Positions 20,701-32,695 of a stretch of DNA of 64,000 nucleotides are shown here, piece after piece (the stretch's first letter is position 1; each line of letters begins with the position of its first letter). Below the pieces are notes generated by a model. The model ran no database searches, was not told the origin of the DNA, and saw nothing but the letters and a program-made list of their open reading frames with translations. The position numbers were made by a program, and so were the translations under genes. Origin of the DNA: Diploptera punctata (lineage: Eukaryota > Arthropoda > Insecta > Blattodea > Blaberidae); NCBI GenBank assembly GCA_030220185.1, contig JASPKZ010009672.1, forward strand, positions 1 through 64,000, given 5' to 3'.

Positions 20701-22301
20701 CATAAGTAATGCCACGAGTGATTTCCAAATTATCGATAAATTCACGACTCACGAAGTGAGGAGTGAATTTATCTAGAGAATTTGGAAATCAAGAGTGGCA
20801 TTTGTTAGGACTATTTAACGAATAAAATTAAGCTGTTTACTCACAAATCATTATTTAACTATAGTTATTTTAAAATATGTATATATTTAATGTAAACGGC
20901 GATGTTTGAAAACAAATGAGAAACGATAGGTACGCTTCTACTGCTTCTTTTGTTTATCACTGCAACCAGATCATACTATTTATTGCCAAAGGAACGCAAT
21001 ATTGTAAGGAGGAGCTTTCTTTAATATGGTAATTATAACACTGATAAATATTTGGTGAAACACGACTCTGATTGGTTGTAAAACAGAAATCATTGAAACG
21101 TGATTGGTCATTGACTCCCATTTGGGGCATGAGTTAAATAGTCATAAGTAATGCTACGAGTGATTTCCAAATTATCGATAAATTCACGACTCACGAAGTG
21201 AGGAGTGAATTTATCTAGAGAATTTGGAAATCAAGAGTGGCATTTGTTAGGACTATTTAACGAATAAAATTAAGCTGTTTACTCACAAATCATTATTTAA
21301 CTATAGTTATTTTAAAATATTTATATATTTAATGTAAACGGCGATGTTTGAAAACAAATGAGAAACGATAGGTACGCTTCTACTGCTTCTTTTGTTTATC
21401 ACTGCAACCAGATCATACTATTTATTGCCAAAGGAACGCAATATTGTAAGGAGGAGCTTTCTTTAATATGGTAATCATAACACTGATAAATATTTGGTGA
21501 AACACGACTCTGATTGGTTGTAAAACAGAAATCATTGAAACGTGATTGGTCATTGACTCCCATTTGGGGCATGAGTTAAATAGTCATAAGTAATGCCACG
21601 AGCGATTTCCTAATTATCGATAAATTCAGTTAATTTATCTAGAGAATTTGGAAATCAAAAGTGGCATTTGTTAGGACTATTTAATGAATAAAATTAAGCT
21701 GTTTACTCACAAATCATTATTTAAATATAGTTATTTTAAAATATTTATATATTTAATGTAAACGGCGATGTTTGAAAACAAATGAGAAACGATTGGTACG
21801 CTTAATTTGCTTCTTTTGTTCGTCACTGCAACCAGATAATATTTATTGCCAAAGGAACGCAATATTGTAAGAATGCACTCTAGTGGAGAAAAAATGAAAC
21901 ATCAAACTGTATATTAATTCATTTCTGATGTTCTATGATGTATATATGACAATTATATTTTTTGGGAAAAAATACATTTAAGAAAGTGCAAACAGTGGTT
22001 TCTTTTTTTGGTGGTATAATCAATTGCTACAAATGTTTTTATATTAACTTCCGCATGCGGTGTGTGTTGACATTCATGCACTATACATACAATCTGGTAG
22101 CTGTATTTCTTACTGAGTCAGTCACTGCAAAATAATGCTATGACCTATTCAGAATGTTAAAAAGGAGGTGCTTTCTTTATTATGATAAACTTTAGTTGGT
22201 AAATTCTATGCGAAACACGACTGTGATTGGTTGTAAATAAAAAATCATTGTAACGTGATTGGTCATTGACTCCCATTTGGGACATGAGTTAAATAGTCCA
22301 A
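20701..22301 (+). repeat. Three tandem copies of a 442-bp unit
   Basis: CATAAGTAATGCYACGAGYG starts at 20701, 21143 and 21585, an exact period of 442. The first two units are almost identical. The third is interrupted between about 21875 and 22165 by unrelated sequence and has more substitutions. Each unit contains a hairpin of about 90 bp (GCCACGAGTGATTTCCAAAT against ATTTGGAAATCAAGAGTGGC), and GTTAAATAGTC at the junctions pairs with GGACTATTTAAC. No coding. Confidence 0.9.
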
Positions 22302-22529
22302 TAATTAAGGTTCTAATTTTCCAGTATGCAAGCATTATGAGCTTATCTGCAGTGAGCAGATTTGCCAGTCTCCTGGCACTGAAACACTAATATACATTAA
22401 GACATTTGGTAAGTAACGGCAACACTGCCATAACATCACAAAATGATTTATTTAGCTTACCTTTGGCATTACGAACTTCATTTATAGTCTCTTGTCAAGT
22501 TAACTATGTCGCCAAATTCTTGGAAGACT

Positions 22530-23640
22530 ACACACTTCATCTGCAGCATACTTTCTGGATATATCTCTCATCTGAAGATGGTCTACAGAAATTGTTCTTT
22601 CAGTTAAATAACATTATACAGAAATATAATTTCAAAATATCAATAAGTAAAACGAAAATCCTAGCTTTTAAGGGATCAGATACCGTAAGAGCTAAAATAA
22701 TTCTGGAGGGGAAACCCATTGAACAAGTACACCATTTTAAATACCTGGGTTATGAAATCTCCTATTTTAAAAATGAAGATCTATTTAACAAACTTAGTAA
22801 ATTTAATTATATATGTGGAACAATCAAAAGGACATTTAAAAGTACAAGAAAAGAAACAGAACTAAAATTTTACAAAAGTGGAGGCAGTCCCCTTACTATT
22901 GTATGGTAGTGAATTTTGAGTTTTAACTAAAAGAGAAGAGAAGATCATAGAAGCAGCTGAAATGAGATTTCTGAGAAGTGTGGCTGGTTGCAAACTTCTA
23001 GATAAGAGAAGAAGTGAAGATATTAGAAATGAGCTAAATATCTTTAAACTCTTAGATATAATAAAATAATCTAGAAAAAAAATGGAAAGAACATTATTAA
23101 TAGTGAGTGGAGAACATATTTTAATCGACTCACCTCATACATTTTCAAACTTCTTTGATACCGACGGTTTCAGACAAAATCATGTCCTTCTCCAATCATG
23201 GCTTCCACTGATGAAATTCCTTAATTGTTGATCTCTTTAGTGACATCACTTCTTGTGCTGCTATCTTTCGTTGGGAAGTGATATCACTAAAGAAATCAAC
23301 GATCAAGGAATTTCATCAGTGAAGGACTGAAGAAGGACATGATTTTGTCTGAAACCGTTGGTATCAAAGAAGTTTGAAAATGTATGAGGTGAGTCGATTA
23401 AAATATGTTCTCCACTCACTATTAATGATATAACCTCATAATGTTTACTTCCCAATATTAATTTAAATATGGAAAGAACATGTTCAAAGAATGGAAGATG
23501 ATCGCATTCCCAAAATTATACTTAAATACAAACCAAAAGGACGTAGGAATGCTGGTAGACTGAAGCAGAGATGGATCCAACTTTTGAATGAGAATCTATG
23601 AGACCGGAACAAGCCACATGGGCTTAATCCGTGATTGTTG
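22530..23640 (+). pseudogene. RTE-like LINE, 3' end of reverse transcriptase, interrupted
   Basis: Begins in the palm region after a lost YADD box (SSEDGLQKLFFQL), then KISISKTKILAFKG and FKYLGYEIS. After a frameshift near 22880 it reads VPLLLYGSEF and EKIIEAAEMRFLRSVAGC. After the insertion at 23095-23468 it reads WKEHVQRMEDDRIPK and GRRNAGRLKQRW and ends. The same C-terminal signatures occur at 28335, 28930, 36545, 42195 and 61340. Dead by truncation, frameshift and insertion. Confidence 0.85.
23095..23468. mobile_element. Foldback inside the LINE, 13-bp target duplication
   Basis: Long arms (about 145 bp, from TTATTAATAGTGAGTGGAGA to ATGTCCTTCT and their complement at 23278-23433) surround a short loop. 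The arms contain CGACTCACCTCATACATTTT and its complement with GTATGAGGTGAGTCG. ATGGAAAGAACAT occurs at 23082-23094 and 23469-23481, and joining the LINE across it restores its reading frame order, so this is a true insertion. The right side ends in a 35-base non-paired tail with AACCTCATAATG. Confidence 0.85.
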
Positions 23641-23900
23641 ATGATGATGATCTCTCATCTGATCGATCTAGAGCTTTTTGGATATCAACTCTTGATTGGA
23701 ATTGAATGCCTCATATAAGTTCTTTGAGAATAAGTTATAATCACAAGGGCTCCTGTCTGAATTTGATGGATGTTTGGGTACTTTCCAATTCCATCTAAAC
23801 AAATTCTACTGAACATCTTTTTAGGGCAGGTGTTACTTACTGAATGTGAGAAACAGTAAATACGTTCACAATATACTACTATTTCGAGACTTTCAATATT

Positions 23901-24062
23901 CCGCTGTGGTCACGCAGCAGACCCGGGTTCGATCCCCGGTCGGGATAGTTTTTCTGGGTGAGGTTTTTATCGGGGTTTTTCCTCACCTGTAAGACAAATG
24001 TAAGGAAAACTTTAAGGCCCAAACGGTCTCCGAAATCATATGGCCATCGCAATCATCATCAT
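23901..24062 (+). repeat. SINE-A head, copy 2 with another tail
   Basis: CCGCTGTGGTCACGCAGCAG, the B box GTTCGATCCCCGG and the core through AGGCCCAAACG are intact. After about 24062 the usual tail is replaced by sequence with CTCTCCTGGCG paired to CGCCATGCCAGGAGAG at 24099-24214, perhaps a different 3' module. Confidence 0.8.
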
Positions 24063-24862
24063 TCATATTCATCTTAGATTAAGCTTAGGATTAGGGACTC
24101 TCCTGGCGCACCACTATTATTATCACCCATCATATCATCGGGGCAACATAACCCTGCCTTCCAGGCGCCCCATCCTCAGAAGTGGGTTACAAGTACGCCA
24201 TGCCAGGAGAGAACACCAGGAATGTCGAAAGACAACCTGGGGCATTATAAAAAAAATTACAGATTTATACAACAAAGACAGCTCAACAACATACTACAAG
24301 ATTACAATGGTCACCACTAGGATCGCTGATTTACAACAGTGTTGCCATTACTTATCGAATGCCCTGGTAGAAATTTGTAACTTGTTAGCTTGGTTATCAA
24401 GTAAAGTGAGTTTATTGTACGACTTGGCACAGCGGGTTTAGAGAGTGCAGGCGAGGGCAGAAATTACTACCGGCAAAATCGCGTATATTCTAGCAAACTC
24501 AAATCACATGAATAATTTTTTAGAATACTAACATACAAATCGTACATGAATATTCTTGTTTGTAATGTATACGTAGACATTGTGAAGACACTGACAAGCA
24601 AAACAAAAAACTTCTTAATTCTATTCACGTGTGAACTGGCCTAGAAACACGTCAGACTTGATGCACGCGTGGGTGAAGACAGATGTGGGATGTAGGGCGT
24701 CACAGGGAAATGAGAGGACAATGCAGTGAAGGCCAAATGGGCCTCACCTGCACGCGATACCGCCGGGCCAAGTCGTACAGTAAACGACACTGTCGATGTA
24801 TGTTAAATGTGATGACAAAGCAAAGATATACATAACAGGGATGTTGCAAGTCATATTTTAGT
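24063..24862. other. No gene seen
   Basis: Holds the alternative SINE tail noted above. A 133-codon frame at 24040-24441 begins inside the SINE and has no recognisable motif, so it is not annotated as a gene. From 24440 nothing is recognised. Confidence 0.4.
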
Positions 24863-25140
24863 TGGCCGCGGAGGAACTAGTGGTTACGATCCTTACCTCT
24901 GGTCCCGAGGGCTGTCCGTTCCAAACACCGCCCAGGGTCAATGAATTTTTTAGGACGGAAAAATCCAAGGCTTTTCAAGATACTTAAGCCTCAATAAAGA
25001 GGCCTCTATGCAAAATTTTCGACCTCAACATCCTAGTAATACCTTGGTTGCCTGCTAGATGTCTCATTGGGTCGATGTGTTGACCGCACGCCATTTATGA
25101 CATATATGGGCAAATAAGGTAACTAAATTAACTTGGTCTA
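24863..25140 (+). repeat. SINE-C, tRNA-like head
   Basis: Starts GGCCGCGGAGGAACTAGTGG, with TTCCAAACACCGCCCAGGGT in the B-box position, then ATGAATTTTTTAGGACGGAA and further blocks to GGTAACTAAATTAAC. The same blocks occur inverted at 41806-42122. Confidence 0.75.
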
Positions 25141-25460
25141 GTAACTCCTGATAAAGGAGAGGCTATGGCTACGCCATTATGGAATAGAATATTTTAATAT
25201 GTTCTCAACTCAAGGTCGGGTCGAAAGATGAGATGAAGCCCCTATATTCATAGAGGCTTGTTACCGACAAAGTTGCATACGTCTGAAGCATCGTCTCAGT
25301 GGCGGATAAATGAAATGGATGAGATGAGTTCGGTGGAATGTAATTTGTGGCAGGGGAAAACCTGCCTAAGGTTCAAGTAAAATGAAAATATCTGGAACTA
25401 CAACAAATTTTATAACTTTATCATCCATTCTGTTTCTTTCACCACGAAAGCCACGTATAG

Positions 25461-25531
25461 TGACCGAGACTCAAACTCGATACCCCCAGCGGTAAGAGGT
25501 GAATTAATCGCTTGCGCCACGGACCCAACTG
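25461..25531 (-). repeat. tRNA-like SINE head
   Basis: The minus strand reads GGGTCCGTGGCGCAAGCGAT and GAGTTTGAGTCTCGGTCAC at tRNA spacing. The acceptor stem does not close, so it is a SINE relic. Confidence 0.5.
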
Positions 25532-26179
25532 ATATTTTAATAAACGAATACAACTTGTCTTGTTACATAAATGATTATTCGTTCATTTAATACATTTCAT
25601 TCACTAAAATAAATATCGTAAATTCTTATATACCTTTATACCATCGCGTAAGTGATGTAAGTTCATGAACAATTGAATTTGGCGCTTCCGCTGTATCGGC
25701 AGCCATTTTTGCTTTAGGCCCAATGTATTAAAAAAAAATAGGACATTGATATAACGATGTTGGTAGGTCTGTAAATATGGTAAATATTGGTCATACCTCT
25801 ATGGGTCATACTGCTGAGAATCCCTCCTGTGGGACGCTCGGTAAAAGAATATTGGGTTTGGGTGGCTTACTGCTCTCAAATTTTGATTGAGATCGAAGTA
25901 ATTTTGTTTCTATGCGTATCGTATTTAATACCCGACACCTCGGGAAAACCCACGCACGATATGGTTAAGGCCGGTTATGGCCAGTTATGTGATGTCCGGT
26001 TATGACAAGGTCGTGGGATCCGCCATATTGTTCTTGTAAATGGTGGTGATTGTGGTATTTTCGTATTCAGATTTGTTTTTTAAGTTTTAAACCCGACATT
26101 CAAAATTAAATTTTAAGAAACGGATGTTCAGTCATTCATTTTGTTAGGTTCCGTTGGGACAAGGTAGGGTACATCAGAT
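25532..26179. other. No gene seen
   Basis: No motif recognised. A 72-codon frame at 25787-26005 has no support. Confidence 0.35.
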
Positions 26180-26280
26180 TAGTTTACACTTCATTAAATA
26201 ACAAGCATGTAATTTATTTTGTTAGGTTAGGAAGGGAGAACTTTGTGTACATCAATTTCTTATAAACGTTTGGAAATACA
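26180..26280 (+). repeat. Single arm of the foldback family at 27640
   Basis: AAGCATGTAATTTATTTTGT, TAGGTTAGGAAGGGAGAA and GTGTACATCAATTTC match in order one arm of the foldback at 27640-28300. Confidence 0.7.
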
Positions 26281-26603
26281 GATTTCACACTTCTGTCCGT
26301 CATCTGTGGAGGTTTATTTGTATCTTTAAGCATTAGCGCATGCGTACTATAATTTTGTAGTACTTCGAAAAATTCTTGGTAAAGGTAAACTAAATTTTCC
26401 GTTCATTTAACATTTGAGTTATATTTCGGCTCAACAGTACCTTTCCTCTCATTTTCCAGTATATTCTTACAATACTGTTACTCTGTATACTTCTGTCTTT
26501 ATTAACATCTTGTAATATTTTAAACGTTTTTCAATGATATTTATAACATTCATTTATAATTTTTACACGCTTTATATTAGCTTGACCTGTATCTATCTAT
26601 CTA

Positions 26604-26925
26604 TGTAACGGAATCTTTCAACGCGATTTTCACCCACTTAAAATCATTGGATCGACTTGAAACTTTGTATACTTGTAGAGGACCCGTGACAATACAATAA
26701 TTTCATATTTATTTTCTAAAATCCTGGCCATAATCATCAGAAAAAAAAAAAAAGTGTTTTTGTATCAATGTAACGGAATCTTTCAACGCGATTTTCACCC
26801 ACGTAGAAACATTGGATCGACTTGAAACTTTGTATACGTGTAGACGACCCGTGACAATACAATAATTTCATATTTTGTTTCTAAAATCCTGGCCAGAATC
26901 ATCCGAAAATAAAAAAAAAAAAATG
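26604..26925 (+). repeat. Two direct copies of a 165-bp unit
   Basis: TGTAACGGAATCTTTCAACG starts at 26604 and 26769. Both units continue with GATTTTCACCCAC, TTGGATCGACTTGAAACTTT, CCCGTGACAATACAATAATT and end in an A-run. Preceded by CTATCTATCTAT. No coding. Confidence 0.85.
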
Positions 26926-26971
26926 AAAACTGGTATAATAGGTTGCGGACTTGTCGAGTTTTAGTCAATCG

Positions 26972-27075
26972 TTGTAAGAGCTCAGTTGGTAGAGCAGTGA
27001 ACACTTAGTGGTACGGTATATAATTTCAGTAATCCATACGTCGCTGTTTCAAATCCGGCTGGGAGGGTTTTTTTT
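26972..27075 (+). repeat. tRNA-like SINE head with long middle
   Basis: GTAAGAGCTCAGTTGGTAGA (D-arm/A box) and TTTCAAATCCGGCTGGGAGG (T-arm/B box) are about 70 bases apart, too far for a tRNA without an intron. Followed by a T-run. Confidence 0.5.
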
Positions 27076-27159
27076 ATAGAAGAGTATTACTTTAGCTCAT
27101 ACTACAATAGTATCGAATTTAAAGATATTTACATTTTTATCTTATTCTGTAAAATATTA

Positions 27160-27636
27160 AAAATAAAAAATAAATAATAGTTTTAAAAAATTAAAAGAAC
27201 ACGCTTTATTAGAAAACTAAAAAATGAAAAATAATTTTAATTTCCAATACGCTTGGGATAAAATAAAGTGGTCAACAAAAAAATCATCTCCAGCACATAT
27301 AGAATAAAATTAGAGTTATCAACAAAAAGAAAATAATTTTACCATCAAAGCGTGGGGTGCTTTTTATGATTTTTACATTTTCTTCTTAGAGCTTACTTTT
27401 ACCAATATCTGTTTATCATCAAATATATTAATTGATATAGAGCACCCCATGCTTTTGATGGTAAAATTATTTTCTTTTTGTTGATAACTCTAATTTTATT
27501 CTATATGTGCTGGAGATGATTTTTTTGTTGACCACTTTATTTTATCCCAAGCATATTGGAAATTAAAATTATTTTTAATTTTTTAGTTTTCTAATAAAGC
27601 GTGTTCTTTTAGTTTTTAAAAATATTATTTATTAAG
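27160..27636. repeat. Foldback with near-perfect 200-bp arms
   Basis: GAACACGCTTTATTAGAAAA, TTTTTTTGTTGACCACTTTA and GGTAAAATTATTTTCTTTTT all have their complements in the other half, centred near 27400. The arms differ at few positions, so the element is fairly young. No coding. Confidence 0.85.
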
Positions 27637-27639
27637 TAT

Positions 27640-28300
27640 TTATTTATGAGAAACACGGTAACATTACAACATTGTTAGACAATATTTTGAAATTCACTAG
27701 CTATTTCCCCTCTTCTTCCAATGTTGCCACCAACTCAATTACACATGTTTTTGTTAGATTAGTGTTCACTTCAGTAAATAAAATGCATGTAATTTATTTT
27801 GTTAGGTTAGGAAGGGAGAAGTTAGTGTACATCCATTTCTAATAAACGTTTGAGAATTTATTTGGAAGATTTGTCATACTGCACGTGCTGCCATCTAGGA
27901 ACAGTTCTATAAACTTTGTGTGTGATTTTAAATATATGTGATTCCACCTAGGAACAGCTCTATGAACTCATGCACATATAGAGCTGTCACTAGATGGCAT
28001 GACGTGTGGTGTGACCAACCTTCAAAATAAATTCCCAAATGTTTATTAGAAATGAATGTACACTAGTTTCTCCCTTCCTAACAAAATAAATTACATGCAT
28101 ATTATTTACTGAAGTGTACACTGATCTGATGTACACAAACACTAACTTAACAAAAAATAGCTCTAACCTAAAAAAAATGGTAATTGAGTTGTTTAAGGAT
28201 GGCAATATTGGAAGGGGAAGGAAAACAGCTTGTGAGTTTCACAATATTATCTAAAAATGTCCTAACGTTGCCATGTTTCTCCTAAATAAATAAATACCTA
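27640..28300. repeat. Foldback, about 300-bp arms
   Basis: GCATGTAATTTATTTTGTTA, GGAAGGGAGAA and TTCTAATAAACGTTTG (27790-27860) pair with their complements at 28030-28100. AGGAACAGTTCTATAAACTT near 27896 has its partner near 27950. The outer ends AGAAACACGGTAACATT and AACGTTGCCATGTTTCTCCT pair. A single arm is at 26180. Confidence 0.8.
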
Positions 28301-28334
28301 AAAATTGTAAGAGAATGTTGAAAGCATCATCATC

Positions 28335-28525
28335 ATCATCATCCAGGGATTAAGCGTGTTGGCTCATTCCGGTTTCATGAAAGCTAGAATTGTTTAGACC
28401 ATCTTCTGTGTGGGCGCCCAACATTTCTCTTTCCGTGTAGTTTATAATTTAGCAATAATTTTGGATATCTTTCTTCTGGCATTCTATCAACATGTTCTTT
28501 CCAGGCGTTCCTATATTTAAAGCAT
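28335..28525 (-). pseudogene. RTE-like LINE 3' end
   Basis: The minus strand reads WKEHVDRMPEERYPKLLLNY, then GKRNVGRPHRRW, the conserved C-terminal signature of this LINE group, ending near the ATCATC repeat at 28330. Confidence 0.8.
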
Positions 28526-28589
28526 CATTGAAAAAGTTTAAAATATTACAAAATGTTAGTAAAGACAGCAGAAGTACGTAGAGTTACAA

Positions 28590-28860
28590 GAATATACTAT
28601 GGAAAATGAAGGGTCTTCTGCTGTAACCTCACTCAATTTCTGCTCTATTAATCTTAAAAGTCTTCCAATTTAAATGTTACGTGACGGGGACCAACATAAT
28701 TTTTAACAAGTGCCCAAATAATTTCTACTGCATTTAACACTGGATGGTATGAGGGAAGCCTCAAAACAGAATGTCTATGTTCACTTAACAAAGTATCAAT
28801 TTGGTATTTCACAAACTTAGGTTTATAATTCAGATAATCTCATAGATCAGGTTTGGTAAA
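28590..28860 (-). pseudogene. DDE transposase C-terminal fragment
   Basis: The minus strand reads KFVKYQIDTLLSEHRHSVLR, LPSYHPVLNAVEIIWALVKN and YVGPRHVTFKLEDF before a stop. The HPxLNxxExxW block is the third-acid motif of Tc1/IS630-type DDE transposases. No inverted ends were found. It lies between two RTE fragments. Confidence 0.7.
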
Positions 28861-28929
28861 TTCTGGTGGGATATAAATATTTTTATCTCATAGCTACTTT
28901 TGCACATCCCTCTTTCATGAATTTGATAT

Positions 28930-29830
28930 CATTTTCTGCATTCATGGATTAGGTCTGTTGACCCATTCTGACTTCAGCCCATCTCTTTCTAGGTCTGCCC
29001 ACGTCTCGGGTGCCTTTAGGTTTGTATTTTGTTTTGGAAATCTATCTTCATTCATTCTGTCTATGTGTTGCTTCCATTTTTGTCTATATGTATCTATTTT
29101 ATCAGTTATTGCAAATATTTCAAGTTCCTATCTTATTTCTGTGTTCTTGATTCTGTCTTCCTTAGTGCACCCTTTAACAGATCTCAAAAATTTCATTTCT
29201 GCCGCCGTTATCCTACTTAGATCTTGTTTTTTATGTATCGAGGCTTCTGAACCATAAAGCAGTACCGGTACTGCCAACATTTTATAAAATTTCAATTTGG
29301 TCTCTCTTGTTGTTTTGTTATTTAGTGATTGTTTTATCGTGCCACATATTCCCTGGAATTTTGCTATTTTATGAGTTATACCATTATCATAATTAAATGA
29401 AATGGCACATCCTAGATAATGGAGATGGTTCACCTGTTCTATGATTTTGTTTCCTATTACTTTTTGGATCTGATTGGATTTTTCCTTTGGAATGCCATTA
29501 CCTTAGTTTTTTCTATGGATATTTTGAGATTATATTATTCACATATATTATGTAATTTAAAAATATTCCTTTGAAGATCTTGCAGAAGATTTCCGGGCTG
29601 TTGGCCGTTGTCTTGAGGCTTGTAGTTCCCCAACGTTTTGGCAGAGACTGCATTGGGGAATTACAAGCCTCAAGACCGCGGCCAACAGCCTGGGAAATCT
29701 TCTGCAAGATCATCATAGTAACTCCGGCCGTGGAAAGCCTAAGTCAATATATTATTCCTTTGAAGTTTGTCTTCGTGTTTGCTATTATTACCTGGTCATC
29801 AGCGTATAATAATGTTTTCAAGTAGCGTGT
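28930..29830 (-). pseudogene. RTE-like LINE fragment with YADD box
   Basis: Reading right to left: YADDQVII (catalytic box of the reverse transcriptase, near 29790), then after the foldback insertion KISI-like remains, HYLGCAISFNYDNGI, FYKMLAVPVLLYGSEA and AAEMKFLRSVKGCTKEDRIK. The block 29128-29433 is open for 101 codons. Interrupted by 29577-29752. Confidence 0.85.
29577..29752. mobile_element. Foldback inserted in the LINE, 13-bp target duplication
   Basis: The arms ATCTTGCAGAAGATTTCC and GGAAATCTTCTGCAAGAT, and GGCTTGTAGTTCCCCAA and TTGGGGAATTACAAGCC, pair around GAGACTGCA. TATTCCTTTGAAG is present at 29564-29576 and 29753-29765. The inner GC-rich stem includes GGCCGTTGTCTTGAGG. Confidence 0.85.
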
Positions 29831-30364
29831 TTCATTTGATGTATAGGTGAAATTTATTTATATGTTGTGATATGAGGTGTTATCAATAATGAGAATGGAA
29901 GAATTTTTACCTGAATCATTTCAAGAACTATTCACTATTCATGTCATAGTGATAATCCTTGACTTTGTTTTAGATTTGAATATCAGAAGAGGATTAGGAA
30001 TGAATCTACTATCTCTCCTGCATGAACAGTTACAAGACGGGACCTTTTAGAGACTTGTAACGTGAAAACCCTTATCTGTATCATCTGACCAAGTATGTGA
30101 TATTGTATGACTACTATGAATATGTATGACTATGAATATCTCTCATCTACATATATTACACTGAGCAACAAAAAATAAACTTTTTTTTTTGTCTCAGAAA
30201 GAAAAATATGTGATTGTGATAGTATTTTTTCTCCTGAATTCAAATATGATATTGGTTTTTCTCCATCATGCAAGGTTTCCGAGAGACAGGCATTTATTAT
30301 AATTTCAAACACTTTAATATTTTCTACATTCGTAACTACACAATATTTGAACATTCGGACTGAC

Positions 30365-30559
30365 CTAGAAAGTAACAAATGACAATTTTCTGCTATATTT
30401 TGCCTGTGGAGCATCCCTCTTGATGGTCCAACAATAATCAGCCAGCATATTAGGATTCCATTTACCTTGATACCTCTTTTCCATAGTTGAAATCTCCTGA
30501 TGAAAGTGTTCCCCGTGCTCATCGCTCACTGTGCCAAGATTTTCCGGGAAGAAATCTAG
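30365..30559 (-). pseudogene. Fragment of a dispersed arthropod protein family
   Basis: The minus strand reads LDFFPENLGTVSDEHGEHFH, then QEISTMEKRYQGKWNPNMLA and DYCWTIKRDAPQAKYSRKL up to a stop. I recognise this C-terminal region from a multi-copy protein found in many arthropod genomes, mostly as repeats, without a defined function. No start or upstream part is seen. A 130-codon frame at 30130-30522 overlaps in another frame and is a shadow. Confidence 0.55.
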
Positions 30560-31169
30560 GTTTATTAAAAAAATAATTATTTAAATCCACTAATTGAAAC
30601 TGAAATAAAAAAAACTGTGGGTGATGGAGAAATTACGAATACATATTTGAAAACACAATAAAAAACTGCATTAAGTACAACAATTGGTACTCCTGAGACA
30701 AAAAATCATGTTGACCAGTGTTATTGGCATTTTCCTGCCTATAAGCGTTATTTGTCTAAAACACTTTGTTCTTTTCAGTCTATAACCTGTGTTTCTGTAA
30801 GGACAGTCCATTATTTTGAGTTTTTTTCCCATTTAAATTTGCAAAATCCTGTGTAAAGATGTTTTATTACTATTGTACTTTATATCTTCTACTGTTTTTA
30901 CTGCTTGTTTAAGCATGTAATTTAATTGTTGGCACTTCATTTCAACGTAAAGCAAATTCATACGAGTATATACACCTATCAATCACATTTTCATCAAACT
31001 CATTCATTGTTGACTTAGGTGCAAGTTTTTCTCTTTTTTCCCCCTGGGATGGAAAACGAAGTGGAGTACCTTCTGTAGACTCAATCTCTTTTCGTTCATT
31101 TATCGCTCACCTTACCTTGCCTGTAAGCCATGCATACTCTTTTACTGAACTTTTTTTTATTGGTACCTA
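30560..31169. other. No gene seen
   Basis: AT-rich sequence with no recognised motif up to the inverted end of the Tigger-like element. Confidence 0.35.
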
Positions 31170-31324
31170 CAGTAAAACTTGCTCAAAGCAGAATCGCATG
31201 GGACCAATTTTTTTTTTTTCACATTGGACAAAATTCTGCATTATAAAAAACTAAAATTTATTAATAATCTTAGATTATAGAGTACCATATGTCTTTTTAT
31301 GTACCTCCGATTAATTGTAGTTCT

Positions 31325-32330
31325 GCTGCAGTTGGAAAGTGAGGTATAATATGTATGAGCGACTTCGACAGTAACATGCTAAAAAACAGTCCCATTTCAT
31401 CAGCGTAAAAAATGTCTCTTAGGCGCGTATCCTGAAATTCAAGTATGCAGTTTCGGTTTTTGCTCATTAACTACACTTTCGTCCATATTCTTTGATTCCC
31501 TGCAAATTTCATTCCACACTACATTGTGTCGTGTTTTAAAACTGTCCAGCCAACCTGAAGATTCCTTGAAATCGTTATTCCCTTAGGGATTTAACAAGAG
31601 CTAGAGCTTGACTTTGGAGCATCGGTCCAGAAATGTTGGATATTTATCTTCAATCACTTTCACTTTTATGCTTAATGAGAATGATACATACATTTCAGCC
31701 ACCTTTATTCCATAAATTCAGAATGCTAGCTATGAAAGATCGGTCTCAGAACTTAACTAATTTAAGATTTTACAGTGCAATTATTATTTACAAGACAGGT
31801 ACCTGTGTTTCGCATTGCGGGTGTGCAATGAGGCCGAATCTATACAGGTAGAATCTATACAGTATAAGCTCCTGTGTTCTGCAAATACAGAAACTGCGAA
31901 TATGGAATGGTAATTTGTGTGGGTATATAGGGGACATGTTCCAATGTTATAGAATAAAATAAAAATTATCAAAATGAAATAAATTAATGAGAGATTCTGA
32001 ACAATTTCTATTAATTATTACTGTCAGGTTTAGGCAAGGACTTAAAATACTTAGTAATTTTTTCCTGTTTTGCCGCTTTAAAAGGTCTTTCAATTAAGAT
32101 TGATATTCAGCTGTGAATTTGCGATATAATTCCTTATTTTGTCTTTGGATTTCTTGATTCATTAACATTGAAACAACATGATATAGACGCAAACAACTCG
32201 CCAGTGTGTATAAACGGTGAAGCATTTTTATTTTTACTTTAAGCAGCAACACTAATTTTTTTTCTCTTCGGTACTAATTATTTTTCTTTCCTTTTACTTG
32301 ACATTATAAACTGGGAACAAAGCACAAGAG
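31325..32330 (-). pseudogene. Tigger-type transposase remains, element 2
   Basis: From right to left: MSSKRKEK near 32318 (start of the CENP-B-like N-terminus), decayed sequence, then SGPMLQSQALALVKSLRE near 31640-31590, and DIFYADEMGLFF near 31400, which corresponds to the region of the first catalytic Asp. Stops and frameshifts throughout. Confidence 0.7.
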
Positions 32331-32695
32331 ACACGTGTTATTCAATCAAAATTATTGCAACAAACAAGTTGAAACAATAATGTGCTGATCGTGGCGATGG
32401 AGGCATTTATCAAAGTACATATCAGCATATGAAATCTGACAACAGCTTTTAACAATGAACTTTAAGATCAGTGACAATTAGGTTTGTTTTGTTTTGATAT
32501 TTATTTGTCCATTTGGTTTGAATCACTATTTGTAAAAGCCGTCTTGGCACCTGCCTTCAGTAAAAAAACTGCTAATGGTTAATAAAATATATATACCTTT
32601 CCGCTTCATAACATTTTTTCCATAAATTGTGTAGAAATATCCTTCCGTTTCCACGTTGGACAGATTCTGTTTTATACAAAAATAAATACATATAA

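Noticed and set aside
20701..22301. CRISPR-like direct repeats
   Set aside because: The 442-bp period, eukaryotic context and lack of unique spacers exclude a CRISPR array.
24040..24441. 133-codon ORF
   Set aside because: Begins inside a SINE-A copy and crosses a hairpin; no protein-like motif.
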